A stretch of DNA of 6,236 nt from Opitutus sp. GAS368 (GTDB taxonomy: Bacteria > Verrucomicrobiota > Verrucomicrobiae > Opitutales > UBA953). The position numbers and the translations under genes are program-made. Of this stretch, positions 1-6,236 are shown piece after piece. The stretch spans positions 1 through 6,236 of the forward strand of contig CALQQQ010000075.1 in the NCBI GenBank assembly GCA_943332745.1, read 5' to 3'. Each line of letters begins with the position of its first letter. The first letter of the stretch is position 1. A model generated the notes under the pieces. It was not told where the DNA came from and searched no databases. It saw only the letters and a program-made list of their open reading frames with translations.

Positions 1-1384
1 CCGTGTTACCGCGGTCGCGGAGATCTTTAAGCGAGCCGATGAGGCGATCATTGTCTCGCGGGTGCAGGCCGATGCTCGGTTCATCGAGCACGTAAAGTGC
101 GCCGGAAAGCGTCGATCCCAGCTGCGCTGCGAGTCGGATGCGCTGCGCTTCGCCGCCCGAGAGCGTGTCGGCGCCGCGGTCGAGTGCGAGGTAGCCAAGG
201 CCGACGGAATCGAGGAACCGGAGGCGGGCGGCGATCTCGGGAAGCAAGGCGCCGACGATGGCTTTCTCGCGGGCCTCGAGCTTGAGTCCAGAAAGGAAAG
301 CGAGGGACTCGTCGGGCTGGAGGCGGAGTAATCCGGGCAGCGAGAGCGAGCGGCCTTTCGGCCCAGCGAGCTTCACCGAGCGGCCAATGGGGCCGAGGCG
401 TTCGCCGAGGCAGGTCGGGCAGACTTCTTCGCCGACGCGGTCCGCGATGGCGTTCTCGTTGATGGATTCTTCTTCGTCTGACGAGAAGGTCTTCACTTCC
501 AGCCCGTGTCCGCGGCAATCGGGACACCATCCACGCGGGGAGTTCCAGGAGAGATGCTTCGGGTCCACCTCAGGGAATGACTCGCCCGTGGCAGGATCGC
601 TGCGCGAGGTCGAGAGGTAGGCGTCTTGGTGGCCGTCGGGACCGAGAAGTACGCACGCATTCTTACCAGAGGCTAGCGCTTGGCGGACGAGTGTGCGCAA
701 GGCTTTCTCGCCAGACTCTTCGGTCTCATCGGGCAGGCGAATCAGGCCGTCGGCGCGAATCTCGCCGAAGACCGCATCGACGTCGTGTTCGGAGTAGCGG
801 TCGAGCCCTTCGAAGCCATCGACCTTGAGCATCTTGCCATCGCAACGTAGGAGCCGCAGGCCCTTGGTCTCGGCCCATTCAGCGAGCGGGCGGTGATGGC
901 CCTTGCGGGAGCGGACGAGCGGAGCTGCGACGAGGAGTGAACCTTTCTTCAGTGACTTCGCCTTCTGGGCGACGAGACGGACGACCGCATCTTCCGTCAT
1001 TTCCTCGAGCGGTTCGCCAGTCGTCGGGCTGTGCAGCACGCCGGCTCGGGCGAAGAGCACGCGGAGGTACTGGGCGACTTCCGTGACCGTCGCGACGGTC
1101 GACTTCGCCGAGCCGCGCGTCACGCGTTGTTCGATGGCGACCGTGGGTGGCAGGCCCGTGAGCGAGTCGATATCGGGCTTCGGCAGCTGTTCGACGAATT
1201 GGCGAGCATAGGCCGAAACGCATTCCAGGAAGCGGCGCTGGCCTTCGGCGAAAAGGATATCGAAAGCCAAGGAAGATTTCCCCGAGCCCGAGACGCCAGT
1301 CATCACCGTGAGCGAGCCGTGCGGAATCTCGAGAGAGACATCCTTTAGGTTGTGTTCGCGGGCGCCGCGTAAGGAGATGGAGGT
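1..1384 (-). repeat. UvrA module 2 (residues 942 to 1402 and onward), truncated by window edge
   Basis: This is the second half of the duplication, beginning with the typical UvrA N-terminal strand (LRGAREHNLKDV) after the linker GDDAFASASPTASKPRP. Visible parts are Walker A (971-979), the SAYARQF stretch (998-1004), a UvrB-binding-like domain (about 1060-1218) carrying RSRKGHH (1099-1105), WNSP, then CPDC (1228-1231) and CPTC (1263-1266) only 31 residues apart, signature 3 (1349-1356), Walker B (1375-1376) and PSIGLHPRDN. In an ordinary UvrA and in module 1 the two cysteine pairs are separated by more than 110 residues, so the inserted domain is essentially absent here. Its second cassette must lie left of position 1. 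Confidence 0.93.
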
Positions 1385-4207
1385 CGGGCGCGGTTTGCTC
1401 GCCGTGGGCGAGGCGGAGGCGAAGGCGTCGTCGCCTTGCGCGAGGAAGCGGCCCGTGACCGTGGCGGCTTGGGCGACTTCAGCGGGCGTGCCTTCGGCGA
1501 CGAGGTGCCCGCCGTCGGGGCCGGCTTCGGGACCCATTTCCAGAATCCAGTCGCAGGACTTCAGCACGTCGAGGTGGTGTTCCACGACGATGAGCGAGTG
1601 GCCGGCTTCCGTGAGGCGATGCAGTAGTCCGATCAGGCGCGCGACGTCCTCGCGGTGCAGACCAGTGGTCGGTTCATCGAGCAGCAGGAGGGCGCCAGGC
1701 TTGCGCGTATCGATCTTGGAAAGATAGCGGACCAGTTTGAGCCGCTGGGCTTCGCCCCCTGAGAGCGTCGTGAGCGGCTGGCCCATCGAGAGGTAGCCGA
1801 GACCGACTTCCTCCAAGCAGGCGAGCTGGGCGGAGGCCGGGGTGCGTTCGCCGAGGAACTGTCGCGCCTCGGTCACCGACATCGCGAGCAGGTCACCGAC
1901 GGACTTGCCGTCGTAGTGGAAGCTCAGCACCTCGTCGCGGAAGCGCTTGCCGTTACACGACGGGCAGGGGAGAGCGACGTCGGAGACGAACTGCATCTCC
2001 ACCGTCTCCCAGCCCGCACCGCCGCAGCGTTCGCAGCGGCCTTCGCCAGCATTAAAAGAGAAATGTGAGGGCGTGAGGCCGGCGGCCTTAGCTTCGGCGG
2101 AGTTGCCGAGTAGCGTGCGGATCGCGTCCCAGGCACCGACATAGAGGGCAGGGTTGGATCGCGGCGTCCGCGTGGCGGGCGACTGGTCGACGAGTGCGAC
2201 CTCGGCCGGCTCCTTGTCGAACTTCACCCATTTCAGTTCTTTGGCTTCTTCGCCTGATTCTGGATCGCGGCGACCGATGACTTGATGGAGTAGCGTTGAT
2301 TTTCCGGAGCCCGAGACGCCGCAGAGGCCGACCAGCCGGCCGAGCGGGATCGAGCAAGCGAAGTCATGAAGATTGTTCACCGTCGCGCCGCTGACACGGA
2401 GGCGCGCGGTTGTGTCGCCGATTGGTCGCGGGGTGCGGGGTGCGGAGACGCGGCGGCCCGAGAGCCAGTTGCCCGTCGCGGAATCCTTGACCTTCAGGAT
2501 GCCCTTCGGGACGCCTTGGTAGAGTAGGTGACCGCCTTCGGCGCCGGGCCGTGGGCCAATCTCGATGAGCCAGTCGGCGGCACGCATGACGGATTCGTCG
2601 TGTTCGACGACCACCACCGTGTTGCCTTGGTCGACGAGGCTGCGGAGGATGCCGACCATGCGAGAAAGATCGCGGGCGTGCATGCCCACGCTCGGCTCAT
2701 CGAGGACGAACACCGTGTCCGCGAGGCAGGCGCCGAGGCACGAGGTCAGGTTAACGCGTTGGACTTCGCCGCCCGAGAGCGTGCGCGAGAGCCGATCGAG
2801 AGCGAGGTAGCCGAGCCCGACCGCCTCGAGGTACCCGAGGCGCGCCAGAATGGCTTCGAGCGCGTGATCGGCTGGGTGGCGCGAATCCTTTGGCGCCAGC
2901 GGCGCGAGCAGCGTGCGCAGGTCCGAGACCGGTGAGGCGTAGAGTTCTGGGAGAGATTTACCCTGCCAGCGCCAGAAGAGCGACTCCTCGCGGAAGCGTC
3001 GGCCCTGGCATTTCGGGCAGGATTCGTAGGCACGCCAGCGGGAGAGGAAGACGCGCACGTGCATCTTGTAGGTCGTCCCTTCCAGCCAGCGGAAGAAACC
3101 GCGGACACCGTACCACTTTGAATCGTATTCGCCCTGTACGTAGCCCGGTTCACCGTTCTCGACGAATTTACGGTGGGCGGCGGAAAGTTTCTTCCACGGT
3201 ACATCGAGCGGGATGGCTGCCTTACGACAGGCGCGTACGAGGTCCTTCTGCGACTCGCCGTAGACGTTACCTTGGAACGGTGCGATCGCGCCTTCGGCGA
3301 GTGTCAGCGCTGGATTCGGGATGATTTTATTCCAGTCGAGCCCGATGACGCGACCGAAGCCACGGCACTCCGGGCAGGCACCTACGGGCGAGTTGAAGGA
3401 GAAGAGCGCGGGCGAGGCCGGGCGGAACTTGCGTCCGTCGACCGGCGACTCGAGTGCTTCGCTATAGCGGGACAACTCGTTACCCTGGTCGTCGAGCAGG
3501 CGCAGCCGCGACCCGCCGAGGCGGAACGCCGCGAGGGCTGCTTCATGGAAGCGCGAGGCTTGGTCGAACGCGATGGTGACCCGGTCTTGGATCACGAGTA
3601 GTTCGGTCGCGTCGGCCGGGACCTCGTCTTCTGTGAGGCGGATACGTTGGCCGGAGGCGAAGGCGCGGCTGAAGCCCGCCTTGGCGAATTCTTCCGCAAT
3701 CGTCTTCCAGCCGAGCGTCTCCGGTTTCGAGACCGCAAAGACGAGCGAGAGGGATTGGCCCATGAAGCGTGCGAGGGAATCCTGCCAGGCGGCGTCGGGT
3801 CCGCGGGGGACGATGACCTGGCCGCTGGCTGGGTCGATGAGGTCAGCCCGGTGGGCGAACCAGACTTTGAACCAGTCGCAGAGCTCCGTCATCGTGCCGA
3901 CCGTCGAGCGCGAGGTGCGGACCGCGTTGCCTTGCTTGATCGCGACGGAGGGGCGGACGTTCTCCGCGGAGTCGAGGGCTGGCGACGGGAGTAACTCGAG
4001 GAATTGGCGGACGTAAGGGCTGAACGTCTCGACGTAACGGCGTTGTCCTTCGGCGTGGAGCGTATCGAAGACCAGCGAGGACTTGCCGGCGCCGCTGAGA
4101 CCCGTGACGACGACCAGTTTGCCGACGGGGATGTCCACGTCGAAGCCCTTCAGGTTGTTTTGGCGGACGCCGCGGAGGCGGATGGCGTCTGGTCGGGGGG
4201 CGGACAT
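1..4207 (-). CDS. uvrA: Double-length (tandem) excinuclease ABC subunit UvrA, 3' end beyond window
   Basis: UvrA is the damage-sensing ATPase of nucleotide excision repair; with UvrB it scans DNA and loads UvrB at bulky lesions in the cytoplasm. The frame is open from ATG 4207 to the left edge (1402 codons) with no stop. Cassette 1 has Walker A GLSGAGKSS (36-44), signature LSGGEVQR (477-484) and Walker B D503-E504. Cassette 2 has Walker A GVSGSGKST (630-638), zinc site C725/C728/C748/C751, signature LSGGEAQR (815-822) and D844-E845. After a linker (925-941), cassette 3 has Walker A GVSGSGKSS (971-979), cysteines C1228/C1231/C1263/C1266, signature LSGGEAQR (1349-1356) and D1375-E1376. An ordinary UvrA is about 940 residues with two cassettes, so this is a tandem fusion missing only cassette 4 and its C-terminus. 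The start at 4207 is chosen because GGAGGG precedes it by a good distance; an in-frame ATG at 4219 is the alternative. The identity is certain; the full length (about 1850 residues) is inferred. Confidence 0.98.
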   Translation of the reverse strand, partial: MSAPRPDAIRLRGVRQNNLKGFDVDIPVGKLVVVTGLSGAGKSSLVFDTLHAEGQRRYVETFSPYVRQFLELLPSPALDSAENVRPSVAIKQGNAVRTSRSTVGTMTELCDWFKVWFAHRADLIDPASGQVIVPRGPDAAWQDSLARFMGQSLSLVFAVSKPETLGWKTIAEEFAKAGFSRAFASGQRIRLTEDEVPADATELLVIQDRVTIAFDQASRFHEAALAAFRLGGSRLRLLDDQGNELSRYSEALESPVDGRKFRPASPALFSFNSPVGACPECRGFGRVIGLDWNKIIPNPALTLAEGAIAPFQGNVYGESQKDLVRACRKAAIPLDVPWKKLSAAHRKFVENGEPGYVQGEYDSKWYGVRGFFRWLEGTTYKMHVRVFLSRWRAYESCPKCQGRRFREESLFWRWQGKSLPELYASPVSDLRTLLAPLAPKDSRHPADHALEAILARLGYLEAVGLGYLALDRLSRTLSGGEVQRVNLTSCLGACLADTVFVLDEPSVGMHARDLSRMVGILRSLVDQGNTVVVVEHDESVMRAADWLIEIGPRPGAEGGHLLYQGVPKGILKVKDSATGNWLSGRRVSAPRTPRPIGDTTARLRVSGATVNNLHDFACSIPLGRLVGLCGVSGSGKSTLLHQVIGRRDPESGEEAKELKWVKFDKEPAEVALVDQSPATRTPRSNPALYVGAWDAIRTLLGNSAEAKAAGLTPSHFSFNAGEGRCERCGGAGWETVEMQFVSDVALPCPSCNGKRFRDEVLSFHYDGKSVGDLLAMSVTEARQFLGERTPASAQLACLEEVGLGYLSMGQPLTTLSGGEAQRLKLVRYLSKIDTRKPGALLLLDEPTTGLHREDVARLIGLLHRLTEAGHSLIVVEHHLDVLKSCDWILEMGPEAGPDGGHLVAEGTPAEVAQAATVTGRFLAQGDDAFASASPTASKPRPTSISLRGAREHNLKDVSLEIPHGSLTVMTGVSGSGKSSLAFDILFAEGQRRFLECVSAYARQFVEQLPKPDIDSLTGLPPTVAIEQRVTRGSAKSTVATVTEVAQYLRVLFARAGVLHSPTTGEPLEEMTEDAVVRLVAQKAKSLKKGSLLVAAPLVRSRKGHHRPLAEWAETKGLRLLRCDGKMLKVDGFEGLDRYSEHDVDAVFGEIRADGLIRLPDETEESGEKALRTLVRQALASGKNACVLLGPDGHQDAYLSTSRSDPATGESFPEVDPKHLSWNSPRGWCPDCRGHGLEVKTFSSDEEESINENAIADRVGEEVCPTCLGERLGPIGRSVKLAGPKGRSLSLPGLLRLQPDESLAFLSGLKLEAREKAIVGALLPEIAARLRFLDSVGLGYLALDRGADTLSGGEAQRIRLAAQLGSTLSGALYVLDEPSIGLHPRDNDRLIGSLKDLRDRGNT
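1433..4207 (-). repeat. UvrA module 1 (residues 1 to about 925), complete UvrA-like unit
   Basis: This is the first half of the internal protein duplication, about the length of a whole ordinary UvrA. Order: cassette 1 Walker A (36-44), a region at the place of the UvrB-binding domain (about 122-268) without the RKGxH motif, FSFNSP then CPEC (278-281), a 115-residue insertion, CPKC (397-400), signature 1 (477-484), Walker B 1 (503-504), cassette 2 Walker A (630-638), the CX2CX19CX2C zinc site (725-751), the RTPRSNPA stretch before it, signature 2 (815-822), Walker B 2 (844-845) and the VEHHLDV H-loop. It lacks the CPxCG pair that E. coli UvrA has just before its FSFN motif. It is a part of the uvrA entry, not a separate gene: no start or stop separates the modules. 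Confidence 0.93.
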
Positions 4208-4211
4208 CGGA

Positions 4212-4217
4212 CCCTCC
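4212..4217 (-). promoter_or_regulatory. Strong Shine-Dalgarno site of uvrA
   Basis: Read on the minus strand this is GGAGGG, leaving 4 bases before ATG 4207 (GGAGG alone leaves 5). It decides for the start at 4207 over the in-frame ATG at 4219, which overlaps the site and has no purine-rich stretch upstream. It is the only clear ribosome binding site in the window. The 43-base gap 4208-4250 around it shows no convincing terminator, promoter or SOS-type palindrome. Confidence 0.8.
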
Positions 4218-4250
4218 ATCGGACACGAAACCGCCTGCTTGGCAAACCTG

Positions 4251-4832
4251 CTAACGCACTCGGCAGCGAATCACGCCCTGCGGGGTGGCGACCGCCTTAA
4301 CTTTAATATCATGCGGCTCGTCCGGGAGTCGTGATTCTAGCTGGAAGGAATGGGCGTGGCCGAGCAGGAAGGTCTGGCGGGGTGGCTTGGCTAAGAGGCG
4401 GTCGTAGAAGCCGCCGCCGAAGCCGAGGCGACGGCCGGCCCCGTCGAAGCCCAGGCCTGGCACGAGGACGAGGCCGGCGTCGGCCAGCGCCGCGACCGGC
4501 GCCGTCGGCTTCGGTTCACGGATTCCGAGCCGCGAAGGCTGGAGCGCGGCGAGGTCGGTGACTTCGTGGAGGATGAGCGTCGTCTTGTTCGTCACGCGCG
4601 GCAGGAGCAGGCGCTTGCCTTCGAGCAGGGCGAGCATCATCAGCGCGTCGGTCGGTAGTTCGCCCCCGAAGGACGCGTAGAGGCAGACCGTCTTCGCCTG
4701 CTTCCACTCGGGCAGTTGGGTGACGAGGCGGGCGGCCGCGTCGCCGGCGACCTGCAGTTCGCGGGGCGTCAGGGCCGTGCGGCGGGCCTTGAGTTCCGCC
4801 CGCAGGCGGTCCTTGTCGGCGCGCACATCCAT
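4251..4832 (-). CDS. ygfA: 5-formyltetrahydrofolate cyclo-ligase (methenyltetrahydrofolate synthetase)
   Basis: This cytoplasmic enzyme uses ATP and Mg to convert 5-formyltetrahydrofolate into 5,10-methenyltetrahydrofolate, returning a storage or side-product folate to the one-carbon pool. The product has 193 residues, normal for the family. The basic N-terminal helix KDRLRAELKARR (7-18), YASFGGELPTDAL (52-64, with Glu58 in the usual formyl-folate position), the LLLPRV strand (75-80), GIREPKP (103-109) and the diagnostic LVPGLGFDGAGRRLGFGGGF stretch followed by YDR (123-145) are all present. The C-terminal HDIKVKAVATPQGVI matches the family end. The start lies 4 bases after the ctaB stop (TGA-AGCC-ATG) with no Shine-Dalgarno sequence, so translation probably depends on ribosomes finishing ctaB. 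The function does not relate to heme A; co-transcription is inferred from spacing. No key residue seems missing. Confidence 0.96.
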   Translation of the reverse strand: MDVRADKDRLRAELKARRTALTPRELQVAGDAAARLVTQLPEWKQAKTVCLYASFGGELPTDALMMLALLEGKRLLLPRVTNKTTLILHEVTDLAALQPSRLGIREPKPTAPVAALADAGLVLVPGLGFDGAGRRLGFGGGFYDRLLAKPPRQTFLLGHAHSFQLESRLPDEPHDIKVKAVATPQGVIRCRVR

Positions 4833-4836
4833 GGCT

Positions 4837-5724
4837 TCAGAAAATCCGGTTCAGCGTCAGAGTCAACAGGACGACGGGCAGGTAGAGGATTGAGGCGAGG
4901 AAGAGGGGCTTGGCTACTTCCGCTCGGCGGCTGGGTAGGCCGAAATCTAGGCAGAGCTTAAAGAACCAGGCGCCAGCGATGAAGGAGATCCAGACATAGG
5001 GACTGGTCCATCCCGGAAAAAAAATAGTGGCAATAGCCCCGGCGACAAAAAGCATCGGAATAATGAAGAGCAGCGCCCAGATGGCTGCGGAGCTGCCAGA
5101 CGGGTCATCGACGGTGGCCACCTTGAAGCCGCCGCGTGCGTAGTCTTCACGGCACATCACCGCGAGGGCCATGAAGTGGGGGACTTGCCAGAAGAATAAG
5201 AGAGCGAAAAGCAGCCAGCCCATCGTATCGATGTGGCCGAGTTTGGCGGCCGTGCCGATGATCGGAGGAATTGCGCCGGGCAGTGAGCCGACGAGCGTGC
5301 ACCATGAAGTCATCGACTTCAGGGGCGTATAGAACAAGAGATAGGAGATTGCGGTGGCGGCCGTCAGGGCGCCCGCGAGCGGCTGGTCGGTGCCAACCCA
5401 GACCAGGATCACGCCGAGTGTCAGTAGCAGTAGGCCGAAGAGGAGCACGGCGCCGGGCTTCAGGATGCCGGCCGGAATGGGACGGTTGCGCGTCCGGTCC
5501 ATTTTGGCATCGGCGTCGCTCTCCCACCACATGTTGATGGCGCCGCAGCCGCCGGCGGCGAGGGCTGTGCCGATCGCCAGCGAGACGAGCACCTTAGGGT
5601 TCGTTGCCTGGCTCGGTTCGCTGCAGAAGTAGCCGGCGAGAGCGGTGAGGACGGAAAGGAACGACAGCCGAGGCTTGGTCAGCTCCCAGTAGGCGGCAGG
5701 CATCGATCCGGCGCGTTCGCTCAT
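4837..5724 (-). CDS. ctaB: Heme O synthase (protoheme IX farnesyltransferase, CtaB/CyoE)
   Basis: This inner-membrane prenyltransferase of the UbiA superfamily adds a farnesyl group to heme B to form heme O, the precursor of heme A for cytochrome oxidase. The 295 residues match the family length. WELTKPRL (13-20) is the usual first-helix entry. The first Asp-rich motif is N64-MWWESDADAKM-D76 followed by RTRNRP (77-82); the first Asp of the usual NxxxDxxxD is Glu68 here, with D70, D72 and D76 nearby. The second active-site region has YTPLKS (132-137), GAIPPIIG (150-157), WQVPHF (179-184) and EDYARGGF (193-200). About nine hydrophobic segments fit a polytopic membrane protein. A stop lies in frame 15 codons upstream, so the start is ATG 5724 or ATG 5703 (Met8); neither has a good Shine-Dalgarno sequence. 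It follows ctaA by 56 bases, the enzyme of the next step. Confidence 0.96.
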   Translation of the reverse strand: MSERAGSMPAAYWELTKPRLSFLSVLTALAGYFCSEPSQATNPKVLVSLAIGTALAAGGCGAINMWWESDADAKMDRTRNRPIPAGILKPGAVLLFGLLLLTLGVILVWVGTDQPLAGALTAATAISYLLFYTPLKSMTSWCTLVGSLPGAIPPIIGTAAKLGHIDTMGWLLFALLFFWQVPHFMALAVMCREDYARGGFKVATVDDPSGSSAAIWALLFIIPMLFVAGAIATIFFPGWTSPYVWISFIAGAWFFKLCLDFGLPSRRAEVAKPLFLASILYLPVVLLTLTLNRIF

Positions 5725-5777
5725 CGGTCTTGTCGTGGCGGTTTTGCGCGACGGGTTAAAGGTAAATCAGTCGCCAT
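5721..5777 (-). other. Possible 18-codon leader ORF between ctaA and ctaB
   Basis: An ATG at 5777 lies three bases after the ctaA stop (TGA-GCC-ATG). It opens a short frame, MATDLPLTRRAKPPRQDR, whose TGA overlaps the ctaB ATG as ATGA. This spacing resembles the ctaB-ygfA junction (TGA-AGCC-ATG), and the ctaB start otherwise lacks a Shine-Dalgarno sequence, so ribosomes could pass from ctaA through this frame to ctaB. The peptide is basic and matches nothing I know. A frame this short is easily produced by chance, so it is recorded as a possibility, not as a gene. Confidence 0.2.
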
Positions 5778-5780
5778 GGC

Positions 5781-6236
5781 TCAGGCCGCGGGTTCCGCCG
5801 TGGAACGACGGGCCAGCATCACGGCTGCGCAGAGAGAGGAGAACAGAGCCGCGCCGACGACGAGGTGCACCGTCCGGACGTGCGGGTTGAGTGGGAGTTG
5901 AATGCTGAGGATGCCGAGCAAGACCTGCAGGAAGACCAGCGCGACCAAGGTTGCCCAGCGGAGGAGCGGGAAGCCCTGGCGGGCCAGCTGGATGGCAAAA
6001 AAGAGCACCGTCGCGCCAGCGAGGAGGGCGCCACCGCGATGGAGTAGGTTGACCCACCAGACGACGCCCGTGCCGATCGCCGGGATGAAGAGCCCTTCGC
6101 TCGGCGAGGTGACCCAGAGGGTGAAGTGCCCTTGACGCATCACCGCACCGATCACGATGACTGAAAGTGTCAAAGTGGCAGCGACGGCACCGGTGAGGAA
6201 GAGTGAGCGCGGCGCCGAGCGGCGGGCCTGATGCCA
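5781..6236 (-). CDS. ctaA: Heme A synthase (Cox15/CtaA family), C-terminal part only
   Basis: The frame is open to the right edge with no stop. The 151 visible residues are therefore the C-terminal half of a longer protein, and a TTG at 6173 is only an internal codon. CtaA is a membrane protein that oxidises the C8 methyl of heme O to the formyl of heme A, using bound heme. Four hydrophobic segments are visible (about 11-33, 55-83, 92-112 and 121-141). Two histidines, H66 in NLLHRGG and H124 in VRTVHLVVG, sit 58 residues apart, matching the pair of heme ligands in the C-terminal half of the family. The stretch LQVLLGILSIQLPL (103-116) before the last helix is also typical. No cysteine appears in the loop before H66, so a C-terminal-half disulfide of the Bacillus kind is absent. 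The ctaA-ctaB order supports the call; identity rests on half a protein. Confidence 0.85.
   Translation of the reverse strand, partial: WHQARRSAPRSLFLTGAVAATLTLSVIVIGAVMRQGHFTLWVTSPSEGLFIPAIGTGVVWWVNLLHRGGALLAGATVLFFAIQLARQGFPLLRWATLVALVFLQVLLGILSIQLPLNPHVRTVHLVVGAALFSSLCAAVMLARRSTAEPAA

Noticed and set aside
62..2935. Many open frames of 60 to 150 codons on the plus strand and in other minus frames across the uvrA region
   Set aside because: They overlap a continuous frame with unmistakable UvrA motifs, have Arg/Ala/Ser-rich low-information translations typical of GC-rich shadow frames, and show no family motifs.
3843..4226. A 127-codon minus-strand frame starting at GTG 4226, upstream of uvrA
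   Set aside because: It runs in a different frame through the uvrA start region; its Pro/Arg-rich product resembles no protein, and the uvrA frame there encodes Walker A.
4208..4250. A possible SOS/LexA operator or promoter for uvrA
   Set aside because: The 43 bases contain only the Shine-Dalgarno sequence; I see no palindrome of LexA type and no convincing -35/-10 pair. Any promoter would have to lie inside ygfA.
4833..4836. A 6S RNA upstream of ygfA, as in many proteobacteria
   Set aside because: Only four bases separate ctaB from the cyclo-ligase gene, leaving no room.
5752..5778. Inverted repeat GCGAC...GTCGC in the ctaA-ctaB gap as a terminator or operator
   Set aside because: The stem is only five base pairs with a long loop and no following T-run, so chance is the better explanation.
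5781..6173. A complete 130-codon gene starting at TTG 6173
   Set aside because: The frame continues to the right edge without a stop and the upstream residues form a membrane helix that fits CtaA, so TTG 6173 is internal and the gene is cut by the window.

Overview
The window is a GC-rich bacterial segment in which every supportable gene lies on the minus strand. In transcription order (right to left) it holds four genes: the 3' part of a heme A synthase gene (ctaA/cox15, open at the right edge), a complete heme O synthase gene (ctaB), a complete 5-formyltetrahydrofolate cyclo-ligase gene (ygfA type), and most of a giant double-length uvrA that runs off the left edge. The gaps between them are 56, 4 and 43 bases, so the window is almost fully coding and reads as one transcription unit or a tightly packed cluster. 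I see no RNA gene, mobile element, CRISPR array or convincing terminator.

The dominant feature is uvrA at 1-4207. One unbroken frame of 1402 visible codons holds a complete UvrA (residues 1 to about 925), a 17-residue Ala/Ser/Pro-rich linker, and then a second UvrA that starts again at its N-terminus. Three complete ABC ATPase cassettes are visible and the fourth must lie beyond position 1. Double-length UvrA proteins are, as I recall, found in the Planctomycetes-Verrucomicrobia-Chlamydiae group (chlamydial UvrA is about 1790 residues). Together with the high GC content and aerobic heme A genes, this points to a free-living member of that group, most likely a verrucomicrobial (Opitutae-like) bacterium. 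That assignment is inference.

The two UvrA modules do not look equivalent. Module 1 keeps the long insertion inside its first zinc site but has a diverged UvrB-binding region and an unusual first ATPase cassette. Module 2 keeps a UvrB-binding-like region with an RKGxH motif but has lost nearly all of the zinc-site insertion. This suggests division of labour inside one chain and is the most interesting observation here.

Functionally, ctaB and ctaA act in sequence (heme B to heme O to heme A) to make the cofactor of aa3-type cytochrome oxidase, so the organism probably respires oxygen. The folate enzyme and the DNA-repair enzyme have no evident biochemical link to heme A. They may simply share transcription, and only uvrA has a strong Shine-Dalgarno sequence of its own. 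A possible 18-codon leader frame fills the ctaA-ctaB gap and its stop overlaps the ctaB start.
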